From the NCBI RefSeq assembly GCF_040546815.1, contig NZ_JBEPOO010000001.1, positions 1,922,001-1,986,000 of the forward strand: 64,000 bases of DNA. Reading direction: 5' to 3'. The notes under the pieces were generated by a model. It saw only the letters and a program-made list of their open reading frames with translations, did not search any database and was not told the DNA's origin. Both the position numbers and the translations under genes were made by a program. Positions within the stretch are counted from its first letter, which is position 1, and the number at the start of each line of letters is the position of its first letter. This DNA comes from Devosia sp. 2618 (GTDB taxonomy: Bacteria; Pseudomonadota; Alphaproteobacteria; Rhizobiales; Devosiaceae). Positions 42,790-52,695 of the stretch are shown piece after piece.

Positions 42790-44022
42790 TTAGACGCCGG
42801 CTGGCGGTACGGGTGTGCGCTCGGGGACTGGTAGAGGCGGCAAGAACATCAGGCGGATGGAGACGGCAAGTGCCAGTAGAACCGAGCCGCCGCTGACCAG
42901 CATGACGCCGGTCCAGCCCCAGACGACCCAGGCATAGCCACCGAGCGTGCCCAAGACCGACGCCCCCAGATAATAGGCGAAGAGATAGATGGCCGAGGCT
43001 TGCGCCCGGCCGACGAGTGCGCGGCGGGCGACCCAGGCGCTGGCAATGCCGTGGGCGGCGAAATAGCCGATAGTGGCGATGGCGAGGCCCGCGATGATAA
43101 CCGGGGTGGACGGGATCAGGGTCAGGAAAACGCCCAACGTCATGATCGTGACCAGCACCCAATAGACTTTGCGACGGCCCAGGCGCTGGGCGAGATCGCC
43201 GGCCCAGATCGAACTGAAACGCCCCAGGAGATAGACCACGGAGATCGCGGCGATGGCGGCGTGGCTGAGGGCAAAGGGCGGGAGTGCCAGACGGAAACCG
43301 GCATAGTTGTAGAGGGTGACAAAGCTGCCCATGAGCAGGAATGCCGAAGCGAAGAGCCAGGGCAAGCCGCGATCGTTGAACTGCACGCGGACCAGTCGAA
43401 CGAGATCGCCCATGCTGAGGCGGGTGCGGGCCGAATTGTGCGGGGTGGGCAGCAATAGGACCACGACCAGCGAGGCGATCGCGATGGCGACGCCGAGCAC
43501 CAGCAGCGCTTCGCGCCAGCCGATGAAGTCCGCGAGCACACCCGAAACCAGACGCCCGGCCATGCCGCCAATAGCGGTGCCGCCGATATAGAGGCCCATC
43601 GAGAAACCGAGTGCGTCGGGGTCCATTTCTTCGGCGAGATAGACCATGGCGACGGCGGGCAGACCGGAAAGGGTCAGGCCCATCAGCGTGCGGATGGCAA
43701 CCAGCGACCACCAGTTTGGCGCGAAGGGCAGCAACAGGCCGAGCGTTGCCGTCAGCAGGATGGCCCAGACCATCAGGGTTTTGCGGCCGATACGGTCGAA
43801 GACCCAACTGGCCAGCAGCAGGGCGACGGCGAGCGTGGCACTGGTGGAAGAAAGGGCCAGAGACGCTGTGCCTGCATCGAGATCGAACTCGGCGGCAAGG
43901 ATCGGCAGCAGCGGTTGAACCGAATAGAGCGAGGCAAAGATCGCGAAAGCGGAGAGGAAGAAAGCCACGTTGGCGCGGCGATAGGCTGGCGTGCCGCGGC
44001 GGATGACCTGGGTGCCGGTCAT
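42790..44022 (-). CDS. MFS transporter (YnfM-like, 12 helices)
   Basis: A 410-residue permease with 12 predicted helices. ANVAFFLSAFAIFASLYSVQPLLPILAAEF and the motif ASWVFDRIGRKTLMV after helix 2 are typical of the YnfM/arabinose-efflux-like group. The substrate is unknown; drug or sugar export is likely. It has a proline-rich C-terminal end. The ATG is at 44022. Confidence 0.85.
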   Translation of the reverse strand: MTGTQVIRRGTPAYRRANVAFFLSAFAIFASLYSVQPLLPILAAEFDLDAGTASLALSSTSATLAVALLLASWVFDRIGRKTLMVWAILLTATLGLLLPFAPNWWSLVAIRTLMGLTLSGLPAVAMVYLAEEMDPDALGFSMGLYIGGTAIGGMAGRLVSGVLADFIGWREALLVLGVAIAIASLVVVLLLPTPHNSARTRLSMGDLVRLVRVQFNDRGLPWLFASAFLLMGSFVTLYNYAGFRLALPPFALSHAAIAAISVVYLLGRFSSIWAGDLAQRLGRRKVYWVLVTIMTLGVFLTLIPSTPVIIAGLAIATIGYFAAHGIASAWVARRALVGRAQASAIYLFAYYLGASVLGTLGGYAWVVWGWTGVMLVSGGSVLLALAVSIRLMFLPPLPVPERTPVPPAGV

Positions 44023-44063
44023 AGAGGTCGCGCTTGACGGCGCAGGGGAAACTGGGGCGCCAC

Positions 44064-44096
44064 GACCTCGTGGTTCGACGGGCTCACCATAAGGTC
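44064..44096. repeat. REP-like palindrome, family GACCTCGTGGTTCGA
   Basis: A 33-nt copy of the element at 25049-25081 with two substitutions (ACGGG centre, ACCATAAGGTC end). It lies between the MFS gene and the end of gmk. Confidence 0.78.
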
Positions 44097-44120
44097 TTGT
44101 TCTGAAATGAGCTCATCCTC

Positions 44121-44759
44121 TCAAAGAGAGTCGATCTGACTCTGCAAGTCTTTGACGAAGCTGCTCAAATTGAGCTGGCGATCGCGTTCGAGGCGGGCGG
44201 AAACGAGGATCGAGCGGACGCGTTGGGTCGAGGCTTCGAGGTCTTCGTTGACGATGACGTAGTCGTATTCGTTGAAGTGCTCCATCTCACGGCGGGCGTT
44301 CTGGAGACGCTTTTCGATGGTGCCGACGCTGTCCTGAGCGCGGCGCTCGAGGCGGGCGCGGAGCTCCTTGATGGACGGTGGCAGGATGAACACCGTCACC
44401 ATGTCCTTGCGGCTGTTGCGGTAGAGCTGCAGCGTGCCCTGATAGTCGATGTCGAACAGGATATCGTTGCCGGCAGCGAGCTGCTCTTCGACCTTGGCGC
44501 GCGGGGTGCCGTAGAAATTGCCGTGCACTTCGGCGGATTCCAGCAGTTCGCCATCGGCCTGCATGCGCTTGTAGGTGGCCACGTCGATGAAATGGTAATG
44601 CTTGCCATCGACCTCATCGGTGCGGCGCGCGCGCGTCGTGACCGAAACGGACAGCTTGATGTTGGGATCGGCACCAAACAGCGCACGGGAGATCGACGAC
44701 TTGCCAGCGCCCGAGGGCGAAGCGATGACCAGCATGACGCCGCGGCGCTGAAATTCCAT
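44121..44759 (-). CDS. gmk: Guanylate kinase
   Basis: A 212-residue kinase. The P-loop is ASPSGAGKSS near the N-terminus, followed by SVTTRARRTDEVDGKHYHF and the lid region. It phosphorylates GMP to GDP. It lies 10 nt after the YicC-family gene in a mltG-yicC-gmk run. The size is normal. Confidence 0.96.
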   Translation of the reverse strand: MEFQRRGVMLVIASPSGAGKSSISRALFGADPNIKLSVSVTTRARRTDEVDGKHYHFIDVATYKRMQADGELLESAEVHGNFYGTPRAKVEEQLAAGNDILFDIDYQGTLQLYRNSRKDMVTVFILPPSIKELRARLERRAQDSVGTIEKRLQNARREMEHFNEYDYVIVNEDLEASTQRVRSILVSARLERDRQLNLSSFVKDLQSQIDSL

Positions 44760-44769
44760 CAGCCAGATC

Positions 44770-45660
44770 CTATTCGATGTTCTGTACCTGCTCGCGTAGT
44801 TGATCTATCGCCGCCTTGAGGTCAAGGCCAATGGCGGTCAGCTCCACTGCATTGGATTTACTGCACAAGGTATTGGCTTCGCGGTTGAATTCCTGAGCCA
44901 GGAAATCAAGCCGACGACCGACAGCGCCGCCGCCACGGATGAGTTGGCGCGCGGAAGCGATGTGGGCGGTGAGGCGATCGAGCTCTTCGCGGATGTCGGC
45001 CTTGGTCGCCAGCAGCAGGGCTTCCTGCGCCAGACGGTCTTGCGGCACGCTGGCATCGGTCGACAGATCAGCAACCTGCTGCTGCAGGCGCGCCAGAATG
45101 GTGTCGCGGCTGCGGGAAGGATGGACTTCGGCGCGGGCGACCAGTGCTTCGATCTCGTCGAGACGGTCGAGCAGGACAGTGGCGATCTGGCCGCCTTCCT
45201 GGCGGCGCGACAGAACCAGATCGACCAGAGCCTGCGAGGCGCCATCGAGGATGGCAGCGCTCAAGCCATCTTCGGCGGTTGCCGACATCGGACGGTCGCG
45301 CTGTTCCAGCACGCCCTTGAGGCCGAGGATACCGTCCAGCGTTGGCGAGGCGGCGTCGATGCGGGTCTTGAGGATTTCGATGGCGGCGAGGACGGTGTCC
45401 AGTGCCTGCTGATTGATCAGCAGTTCGCCCCCTGCTCCGTCGCGCTCGATATTGAGGTTGAAGGTGACCGAGCCGCGCGACAGCGTCTTGGCGATCAGTT
45501 GGCGGATGTCGCTTTCGAGCGCATCCATGCCCGACGCCAGGCGCAGGCGCACGTCAAGGCCGCGCCCGTTGACCGATTTGACTTCACAGACGAAGGACGC
45601 GCCCGCGACCGCGCCGGAGGCGCGCGCGTAACCGGTCATGCTGGCGAGAGGCTGGCTCAC
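44770..45660 (-). CDS. YicC/YloC family endoribonuclease
   Basis: A 296-residue protein starting MSQPLASMTGYARASG, with EVKSVNGRGLDVRLRL, and ending in DFLAQEFNREANTLCSKS, the YicC_N and DUF1732 signatures. Family members cut RNA in an Mn-dependent manner. Its ATG overlaps the mltG stop by four nt, so they are coupled. Confidence 0.92.
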   Translation of the reverse strand: MSQPLASMTGYARASGAVAGASFVCEVKSVNGRGLDVRLRLASGMDALESDIRQLIAKTLSRGSVTFNLNIERDGAGGELLINQQALDTVLAAIEILKTRIDAASPTLDGILGLKGVLEQRDRPMSATAEDGLSAAILDGASQALVDLVLSRRQEGGQIATVLLDRLDEIEALVARAEVHPSRSRDTILARLQQQVADLSTDASVPQDRLAQEALLLATKADIREELDRLTAHIASARQLIRGGGAVGRRLDFLAQEFNREANTLCSKSNAVELTAIGLDLKAAIDQLREQVQNIE

Positions 45661-46769
45661 GGTTGAGCAGGCTGTTCGGCGGCCTGTTCTGCCTCCAGCG
45701 CCTGACGCGCGGCTTCCGCTTCCGATTCAGCGGCGGCTGCGGCCTCGGCGGCTATGCGTCGGTATTGCGCCACGTTCTGCTGATGCTCGGCATAGGTCTC
45801 GGCGAAGACGTGGCCCTCGCGTGGCGTTGCGCCCTTGGCCACGAAGTAGATGTAGTCGTGGGTGTCCGGGTTGGCGACGGCCTTGAGCGCGTCAATGCCG
45901 GGATTGGCAATCGGCGTCGGTGGCAGGCCATTGATCTGATAGGTGTTGTAGGGCGTCTTGGCCTCGATTTCGGAGCGACGGATGCCGCGGCCGAGTGTCG
46001 TCTGACCCTTGGTGATGCCATAGATGATGGTCGGATCGGACTGCAGGCGCATGCCTACGCGGAGGCGATTGACGAACACTGCCGCGACCTGCGGACGCTC
46101 GGTGGCAACGCCGGTTTCCTTCTCGACGATGGAGGCCAGCACGACCAGCTCTTCTGGCGTCTTGATCGGCAGGTCAGCCTCGCGGCCAGCCCAGACGGCG
46201 GCCAGTTCGGTCGACATGGCGGTCTGCATCTTGTCGAGAACCGACTGACGCGTATCGCCCGGAATGTAGTCGTAGCTGCCCGGCAGGATCGAGCCTTCGG
46301 CGGGAAGCGCCGTGATTTCACCGACGAGATTGTTGTCGCCGTTGAGGCGCTGAATGGCTTCCCAGGAGGTCCAGCCTTCAGGGATCGTCACCGCATAGCG
46401 GATCGGATTGCCTTCAGTCAGTTCCTGCAGGATGTCGGACATACTGGCGCCGGCGGGGATGTTGAAATCGCCAGCCTTGATGATGGTGTTGCGCTCGACG
46501 CGGCTGCCGAACTGGCTGAAAATCAGCGCATTGCTGATCAGGCCCTGCTCCTCAAGCCGATTGGCCGTGGTGCTGAGCGAGCTGCCCGATTCGACGCGGA
46601 ACGTCTTGGGTTCGGCGAACGGACCGTCGCCGTAATATTGCGAGGCGATGAAGAAGAAGCCACCGCCGACGACCACGAGACCGATGACCAAAAGGGTCAG
46701 GAACCCGTTCAGAATATCGACGAATCCGTTGCTTGAACGGCGGCGGCGCCGGGCTTTGCGATCATTCAT
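45657..46769 (-). CDS. mltG: Endolytic murein transglycosylase
   Basis: A 370-residue inner-membrane protein. A basic start (RKARRRRRSSNG) precedes one membrane helix (about 20-47), a LysM-like region and the YceG domain with the catalytic glutamate in SIVEKETG and NTYQINGLPPTPIANPG. It cleaves nascent glycan strands and sets their length. The C-terminal tail is an alanine-glutamate-rich segment. It follows fabF after an intrinsic terminator. Confidence 0.93.
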   Translation of the reverse strand: MNDRKARRRRRSSNGFVDILNGFLTLLVIGLVVVGGGFFFIASQYYGDGPFAEPKTFRVESGSSLSTTANRLEEQGLISNALIFSQFGSRVERNTIIKAGDFNIPAGASMSDILQELTEGNPIRYAVTIPEGWTSWEAIQRLNGDNNLVGEITALPAEGSILPGSYDYIPGDTRQSVLDKMQTAMSTELAAVWAGREADLPIKTPEELVVLASIVEKETGVATERPQVAAVFVNRLRVGMRLQSDPTIIYGITKGQTTLGRGIRRSEIEAKTPYNTYQINGLPPTPIANPGIDALKAVANPDTHDYIYFVAKGATPREGHVFAETYAEHQQNVAQYRRIAAEAAAAAESEAEAARQALEAEQAAEQPAQP

Positions 46770-46875
46770 CGTTCAGGATTACCCTCGAGCCCAATGGCAT
46801 AAATGCGATGGGTCTTGTCATCGGTTTGAGTCAGCCTCATGGCAGCGCATTGTTCCCATGCAAGGCCATAAAAAC

Positions 46876-46911
46876 AAGGGGCACATCGCGTGGTTGCGCG
46901 ATGTGCCCCTT
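46876..46911 (-). terminator. Intrinsic terminator after fabF
   Basis: Arms 46876-46890 and 46897-46911 pair perfectly over 15 bp with a six-nt loop, and the minus-strand RNA continues TTGTTTTTAT. It separates the fab genes from mltG. Confidence 0.92.
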
Positions 46912-46927
46912 CACAATCGTGGAAAAG

Positions 46928-48196
46928 TCAGCTGACCTTGCGCATCACCAGGGTCGCATTGGTACCGCCAAAGCCGAAGCTGTTGGACAGTGCCACGTTG
47001 ATTTCCTTCTTGAACGCCGTCTTGGGCACAAGATTGATCACCGTTTCGACCGATGGATTGTCGAGATTGAGCGTTGGCGGAGCCACGCTGTCCCGCATCG
47101 CCAGCAGACAGAAGATTGCTTCGACCGAACCGGCAGCACCCAGAAGGTGGCCGATGGCCGATTTTGTTGAGCTCATCACGGACTTTGAAGCCGATTCGCC
47201 CAGCACGCGGGTCACGGCGCCCAGCTCGATCTCATCACCCAGTGGCGTCGATGTGCCATGGGCGTTGATGTAATCGATGTCGGACGCGCTGATGCCAGCG
47301 CGCTTTACTGCCGCGCTCATGGCGCGGAAGCCACCATCGCCATCGGGCGACGGTGCGGTGATGTGATAGGCATCGCCGGAGAGGCCATAACCGATCACTT
47401 CGCCATAAATCTTGGCGCCACGGGCCTTGGCACGCTCGTAGTCCTCAAGAACCACGATGCCGGCGCCCTCACCCATCACGAAACCATCACGGTCCTTGTC
47501 GTAAGGACGCGAGGCCGCTTCTGGATTGTCGTTGAAGCCGGTGGATAGCGCGCGAGCAGCGGCAAACCCGGCCAGAGCCAGGCGGTTGACGCAGCTTTCC
47601 GCACCACCGGCGACCATGACATCAGCATCGCCAAAGGCAATCAGACGGGCCGCGTCGCCAATGGCGTGCGCACCTGTCGAACATGCGGTCACGACCGAAT
47701 GGTTCGGGCCTTTAAGGCCAAAACGAATCGATACGTAACCCGAGGCGAGGTTGATCAGGCGGCCCGGAATGAAGAACGGGCTGATACGGCGCGGACCCTT
47801 TTCGTGCAGCGTAATGGAGGCATCGTAGATGCCGCCAATGCCGCCGATACCAGAGCCGATCAGAACGCCTGTGCGTTCCTGCTCTTCCTGGGTCTTGGGC
47901 TCAACACCCGCGTCCTGGATAGCTTGGGTTGCGGCTGCCATCGCGTAAACGATGAAGTCGTCAACCTTGCGCTGTTCCTTGGTGTCCATCCACTCATCGG
48001 GATTGTATTTGCCGTCGGCATAGTCGCCGAGCGGCAAGCGATGAGCAATTTGGCACGCAATATCATCGACCTGGAATTCGTTGATACGTCTAGCGCCACT
48101 CTTGCCGGCCAAAATATTGGCCCAAGTGGCTTCAACTCCGCAGCCGAGAGGGGTTACGAGGCCCAGCCCGGTGACGACAACGCGGCGTAATTCCAT
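46928..48196 (-). CDS. fabF: Beta-ketoacyl-ACP synthase II
   Basis: A 422-residue condensing enzyme. The catalytic cysteine is C172 (TACSTG), with histidines in INAHGTSTPLGD and SAIGHLLGAAG. It extends acyl-ACP with malonyl-ACP. I chose the ATG at 48196 (MELRRVVVTG). It is 22 nt after acpP and shares its transcript. Confidence 0.96.
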   Translation of the reverse strand: MELRRVVVTGLGLVTPLGCGVEATWANILAGKSGARRINEFQVDDIACQIAHRLPLGDYADGKYNPDEWMDTKEQRKVDDFIVYAMAAATQAIQDAGVEPKTQEEQERTGVLIGSGIGGIGGIYDASITLHEKGPRRISPFFIPGRLINLASGYVSIRFGLKGPNHSVVTACSTGAHAIGDAARLIAFGDADVMVAGGAESCVNRLALAGFAAARALSTGFNDNPEAASRPYDKDRDGFVMGEGAGIVVLEDYERAKARGAKIYGEVIGYGLSGDAYHITAPSPDGDGGFRAMSAAVKRAGISASDIDYINAHGTSTPLGDEIELGAVTRVLGESASKSVMSSTKSAIGHLLGAAGSVEAIFCLLAMRDSVAPPTLNLDNPSVETVINLVPKTAFKKEINVALSNSFGFGGTNATLVMRKVS

Positions 48197-48218
48197 GGTC
48201 AATGATCTCTATCGGCGG

Positions 48219-48455
48219 TTAGCCGACAGCCTTGGTGAGGAAAGAAACGGCATCACCAAAAGTCTGGATCTGCTCGGCAGCGTCGTCAGGAATCTCAACC
48301 GAGAATTCTTCTTCGAATGCCATCACCAGCTCAACCTGGTCGAGGGAGTCTGCACCCAGATCGTCGATGAAGGATGCCTTTTCGACAACTTTCTCGGCGT
48401 CCACATTGAGGTGTTCCACAACGATTTTGCGGACCCGATCAGCGACATCGCTCAT
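48219..48455 (-). CDS. acpP: Acyl carrier protein
   Basis: A 78-residue acidic protein with the phosphopantetheine site at S37 (GADSLDQVE). It carries growing acyl chains for fatty-acid and lipid A synthesis. A 216-nt gap to fabG upstream suggests its own promoter; nothing else was recognised in that gap. Confidence 0.97.
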   Translation of the reverse strand: MSDVADRVRKIVVEHLNVDAEKVVEKASFIDDLGADSLDQVELVMAFEEEFSVEIPDDAAEQIQTFGDAVSFLTKAVG

Positions 48456-48671
48456 ATTTGACTTCCCTTTTCGAAATCGAGGTTTCGTTTCGTTTCTTTA
48501 TTGGCGCAGTGCCAAATCTTCAAGCACCCTGTTAGCTGACGGCGACCAATGTATGCGCGCTTCATAGCGGCTGCAAGGCGGTCCGCCCAAGGTGTCCGGC
48601 GGGGCGAGTAGCACACTTGCAACGCGACCGCCAGAAGCCAGTTCCCAGGTTTTCAACGGCTTTTGGCCGTA

Positions 48672-49409
48672 TTAGATCATTGCCATGCCGCCATTGACGT
48701 TAATCGTCTGGCCCGTGATGTAGGCTGCGCCCTCGCTCGAAAGAAAAACGGCGCAGGCAGCAACTTCCTGTGCAGTACCAAGTCTATTGGCTGGAATCGA
48801 CGACAAGATCGACTCGCGCTGCTTGTCATTGAGCTCATCGGTCATGGCCGAAGCAATGAAGCCGGGGGCGATGGAATTGACCGTAATATTGCGGCTGGCG
48901 ACTTCGTGGGCCAGTGCCTTGTTCATGCCGATCAGGCCGGCCTTGGAGGCGGCGTAGTTGCCCTGCCCCGGATTGCCGGTGACGCCAACGACCGAGGAAA
49001 TGCCGATGATGCGGCCATAGCGCTGCTTCATCATTCCACGCAGCACGGCGCGGTTGAGGTGGAAAGCGGCGGTCAGGTTGACCGCAATGACCTCGTCCCA
49101 CTCTTCATCCTTCATGCGCATGAAGAGATTGTCGCGCGTCATGCCGGCATTGTTGACCAGAATGTCGAGGCCGCCGAGGGCGGCTTCTGCGGCAGGCACC
49201 AGCTTGTCGACGTCGTCGAGCTTAGAGAGGTTGCAGGGCAGAATCGGGCTGTCCTTGCCGATTTCCCTGGCGGTGTCTTCGAGCGCACCAACGCGGGTGC
49301 CGCTGAGTGCGACGGTGGCGCCGGCAGCTGCCAGTGCCTTGGCGATTTCGCGACCGATGCCGCCGCTGGCGCCAGTCACAAGCGCGCGTTTGCCAGTAAG
49401 ATCAAACAT
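48672..49409 (-). CDS. fabG: 3-oxoacyl-ACP reductase
   Basis: A 245-residue SDR with VTGASGGIGR (11-20), NNAG near 86-89 and catalytic S139, Y152, K156 (YAASK). It reduces beta-ketoacyl-ACP with NADPH. It lies between fabD and acpP, so the specialised fatty-acid role is firm. The ATG is at 49409. Confidence 0.95.
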   Translation of the reverse strand: MFDLTGKRALVTGASGGIGREIAKALAAAGATVALSGTRVGALEDTAREIGKDSPILPCNLSKLDDVDKLVPAAEAALGGLDILVNNAGMTRDNLFMRMKDEEWDEVIAVNLTAAFHLNRAVLRGMMKQRYGRIIGISSVVGVTGNPGQGNYAASKAGLIGMNKALAHEVASRNITVNSIAPGFIASAMTDELNDKQRESILSSIPANRLGTAQEVAACAVFLSSEGAAYITGQTINVNGGMAMI

Positions 49410-49465
49410 TTAGTGTTCCCCCGTGGAGAGATTGATTCAAGCCGTTAACAGGCAGATTCAAGAGA

Positions 49466-50416
49466 TTAAGCCGAGAGTTCCGCGGCGAAAGCGTCGATGT
49501 CGGCAGGCGAGGAAACGGCGGTTGCCACAGCTTCGCCGTTGATGCGCTTGGCAAGGCCAGTCAGGACCTTGCCGGTGCCGAGTTCGGCCAGATGGGTCAC
49601 GCCACCTTCGCCGGTGAGCCAGGTGACGGTCTCGGTCCAGCGGACCACGCCAGTCACCTGTTCGACGAGGCGACGACGAATCTCGTCCGGGTCGGAAATT
49701 GGGGTCGCGAGCACGTTGGCCACCAGTGGCACGACGGGCGCGTTGACGGTGACTTCGGCCAGAGCAGCAGCCATGGCATCGGCAGCGGGCTGCATCAGCG
49801 AGCAATGGAAGGGTGCGCTGACGGGCAGCAGCAGAGCGCGCTTGGCGCCCTTGGTCTTGGCGATTTCAACAGCGCGTTCGATGGCAGCAATGGCGCCGGA
49901 CACAACGACCTGACCGGGCGCGTTATCGTTGGCGACGTCGCAGACTTCGCCCTGTGCGGCTTCGGCAGCGACTTCGCGGGCGGTTTCGAGGTCGAGACCG
50001 AGCAGAGCTGCCATGGCGCCGTGACCAACCGGAACGGCCTTCTGCATGGCCTGACCACGCGTCTTGAGCAGACGGGCGGTATCGGCGAGCGAAAATGTAC
50101 CAGCGGCGCAGAGGGCGGAATATTCGCCAAGCGAGTGGCCAGCCACATAGGCGGCGTGATCGGCAAGGCGAACGCCCTTTGATTCGAGCACGCGGATAAC
50201 GGCGAGGCTGACGGCCATCAGTGCTGGCTGTGCGTTTTCAGTGAGGCGCAGGATATCGTCCGGGCCTTCGAACATGATTGCGGACAGGCGCTGTCCCAGG
50301 GCTTCATCGACTTCCTGGAAGACTGCGCGGGCTTCTGGATAGGTCGCGGCCAAATCCTTGCCCATGCCGACAGCCTGGCTGCCCTGCCCCGGAAACGTGA
50401 ATGCGCGCTTGGTCAT
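49466..50416 (-). CDS. fabD: Malonyl-CoA:ACP transacylase
   Basis: A 316-residue enzyme. FPGQGSQAVGMGK is at residues 8-20 and the catalytic serine is S95 in GHSLGEY; the oxyanion and His parts follow (SAPFHCSLM). It loads malonyl groups on ACP. I chose the ATG at 50416; a longer frame to 50509 adds unrelated residues. First gene of the fabD-fabG pair. Confidence 0.96.
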   Translation of the reverse strand: MTKRAFTFPGQGSQAVGMGKDLAATYPEARAVFQEVDEALGQRLSAIMFEGPDDILRLTENAQPALMAVSLAVIRVLESKGVRLADHAAYVAGHSLGEYSALCAAGTFSLADTARLLKTRGQAMQKAVPVGHGAMAALLGLDLETAREVAAEAAQGEVCDVANDNAPGQVVVSGAIAAIERAVEIAKTKGAKRALLLPVSAPFHCSLMQPAADAMAAALAEVTVNAPVVPLVANVLATPISDPDEIRRRLVEQVTGVVRWTETVTWLTGEGGVTHLAELGTGKVLTGLAKRINGEAVATAVSSPADIDAFAAELSA

Positions 50417-50559
50417 AACACTCTCTTGATTTATGCCACCGGTGAAAGTGGCCGGAAATTGGCCTTTGCCGAATGGATGGGGCCAAGTCAAGGCAAGCCT
50501 GTTTAGCATTCGGCAATCAGTTGCGCTGACCAGATGTTAATAAAAGCCTGAGACCTTTT

Positions 50560-51996
50560 ATGAAAGCGAGGGATTTTCCATTGGGGGCGATACCAGCGTC
50601 ATCAAGCAGGCACAGCCTGCAGCTCGTGCTATGGCACGCCGCCCTGGTCTTTGTACTGGTGCTGGTTTTGAGCGTCCTGTCGGTCGTGACCCGGCAGATT
50701 TTTTCGCTGTCCAGCCTGTGGCTGCCCAATGCCGCGCTACTGGCGCTGTTTGTGTTGCGCCCCGATTTCCGCACCATATTGAGCTGGCTGGCGGCAACTG
50801 CCGGCTATCTGCTGGGTGACCAGTTCGGCGGCACGCCATTCCTTGAAAGCCTGTTGCTGACCAGTGCGAACCTGCTCGGCGTTGCCATGGGTGGCACGGC
50901 GATCGTGCGGCTTGGTCTGGATAAGCGTGGGCTCAATCGCCCGATGGATGCGATGGCGTTGCTGGCGGCGCTGGTTGCCGCGGCAGCCGGGTCGGCCGCG
51001 GTTGGCACGATTGCGGGACCATTCCTATTTGACATGCATCCGCTGGCGGCGGCGTTCTTCTGGTTCAGCAGCGAACTGAGCTTTTATATCGCCATTGTCC
51101 CCACAATAATGACGCTGGTGCCCAATACCGAGTGGCGCCTGACCTCTGAGGCGCCGCATATCGGCAGCAATTCGGGTAAGATTTCGGCCTTTGTGGTGCT
51201 GTTTGCCTCGTTGGTGAGCATCCATCTGTGGGGTCACATGGGCGCCATGGTGTTCCCGGTGCCGGCGTTGATGTTGATTGCGGTACAGTTTGCGCCGCCG
51301 GTTGCGCTGTCCGTTTCCTCACTGGTCTGCGTCTGGATGCTGCTGGCCGTACCGATGGGCTTTATTCCATTGTCCGCACCGATCAGTGGCACCGATGCCA
51401 CTGCGTCGTTCCGGCTGGGCATTGCCATGGTGGCCACGACGACCATTGTGGTGGCAGCGGTCAACGCCGCATGGGCGCGGGCGAATGCCCGGCTTGAGGT
51501 GCTGGCGACGCGCGACATGTTGAGCGGGCTGCTCAATCGTCGCACCTTCTTTGAACAGGCGCGCCAGCTCGTGCAGCGTGCTCGCAAGGAGCAGGACCTT
51601 GCGGTGCTGATGATCGACATCGATCACTTCAAGCGAGTCAACGACCTCAATGGCCACGCTGCCGGTGACAAGGTGATCGCCGAAACCGGCCGCATGCTGA
51701 TATCCGCCCTACCCGCTAATGCGATTCTGGGGCGACTGGGCGGCGAGGAGTTTGCCGCGATCTTCCCGGTGCGTAGCAAGGACCAGAAATCGGCCCTGCA
51801 TTTTGCCGACCATGTCTGCCAGCAGGCTCGACTTATGACCATCGCGACGGTGGACGGCAGGGTTATTCATGTGGCGGTGAGCGTTGGAGCTACGGTGCAG
51901 CCATTGGCGACAGCCATTGATGACGCACTGGCGACGGCCGATACCGCGCTTTATGCTGCAAAGCAGTCTGGCCGAGACCGCGTGGCCTTTGCCTAA
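50560..51996 (+). CDS. Diguanylate cyclase with MASE1-like membrane sensor
   Basis: A 478-residue protein. Residues 20-305 hold about eight membrane segments in a MASE1-like arrangement. A short linker leads to a GGDEF domain (315-478) with DIDHFKRVND and the active-site GGEEF at 394-398. It should make cyclic di-GMP. The RxxD inhibitory site expected just before GGEEF is absent, so product inhibition may be lost. Single gene, start ATG at 50560. Confidence 0.88.
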   Translation: MKARDFPLGAIPASSSRHSLQLVLWHAALVFVLVLVLSVLSVVTRQIFSLSSLWLPNAALLALFVLRPDFRTILSWLAATAGYLLGDQFGGTPFLESLLLTSANLLGVAMGGTAIVRLGLDKRGLNRPMDAMALLAALVAAAAGSAAVGTIAGPFLFDMHPLAAAFFWFSSELSFYIAIVPTIMTLVPNTEWRLTSEAPHIGSNSGKISAFVVLFASLVSIHLWGHMGAMVFPVPALMLIAVQFAPPVALSVSSLVCVWMLLAVPMGFIPLSAPISGTDATASFRLGIAMVATTTIVVAAVNAAWARANARLEVLATRDMLSGLLNRRTFFEQARQLVQRARKEQDLAVLMIDIDHFKRVNDLNGHAAGDKVIAETGRMLISALPANAILGRLGGEEFAAIFPVRSKDQKSALHFADHVCQQARLMTIATVDGRVIHVAVSVGATVQPLATAIDDALATADTALYAAKQSGRDRVAFA

Positions 51997-52272
51997 TTTG
52001 ACCCACTGGGCCATTGCGATTCTGTGGTCCTGGTCACGAAGGCACGCACATAAACCTTGTGTTTGGACGACAATCCGCCTATTGCACCGCCAGCAATTCG
52101 TTTGGCCGGGGGCTGAACGGAGGGTTCGTCGTTTGAAAGAACGATGAATAGGGCTTCAGTCCGGCCTCCCGTGTTCCCGCTCTTTGCAAGACTGCTTTGA
52201 TGCCCTTTCCGGCTTCAAGGAGGCTCCGCGCCAGATATTGCTGTGTGTTAAACCACGAAGGAAGGCGCATCT
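51997..52272 (+). promoter_or_regulatory. Promoter and leader of the rpsF-rpsR-rplI operon
   Basis: The 276 nt before rpsF hold no ORF of note. A structured GC-rich stretch (about 52160-52235) with several CCG triplets could be the S6:S18 autoregulatory leader known for rpsF operons, but I could not match its fold. GAAGGAAGG before the ATG is a good ribosome-binding site. Confidence 0.4.
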
Positions 52273-52677
52273 ATGGCCCTCTACGAACATATCTACCTGG
52301 CTCGCCAGGACGTTTCCCAGCAGCAGGTTGAAGAACTCACCGCTGCGCTGACCGAAGTCCTCGCCCAGGGCGGCGGCAAGGTCACCAAGAACGAATACTG
52401 GGGCCTCAAGGGTCTCTCCTACCGCATCCGTAAGAACCGCAAGGCTCACTACACCCTGCTGAACCTTGAAGCATCGCCAGCGGCGGTTGCTGAAATGGAA
52501 CGCCAGATGCGCATCAATGAAGACATCCTGCGCTTCATGACCGTGCGCGTTGACGAGCTCGAAGAAGGCCCGTCGGCAATGATGCAGAAGCGCGATCGTG
52601 ACGATCGTGATGGCGGCGACCGCGGTGGCCGTCCTGGTGGTGGCTTCGGCGGCGAACGCCGTCCGCGCCGTTTCTAA
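52273..52677 (+). CDS. rpsF: 30S ribosomal protein S6
   Basis: A 134-residue S6 that begins [22 protein letters not shown]. The C-terminal 30 residues are a glycine/arginine-rich tail ([15 protein letters not shown]), longer than in E. coli S6 but usual for rhizobia. It pairs with S18 on the 30S platform. 18 nt separate it from rpsR. Confidence 0.97.
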   Translation: MALYEHIYLARQDVSQQQVEELTAALTEVLAQGGGKVTKNEYWGLKGLSYRIRKNRKAHYTLLNLEASPAAVAEMERQMRINEDILRFMTVRVDELEEGPSAMMQKRDRDDRDGGDRGGRPGGGFGGERRPRRF

Positions 52678-52695
52678 TTTAAGGACCGAAAAGCT

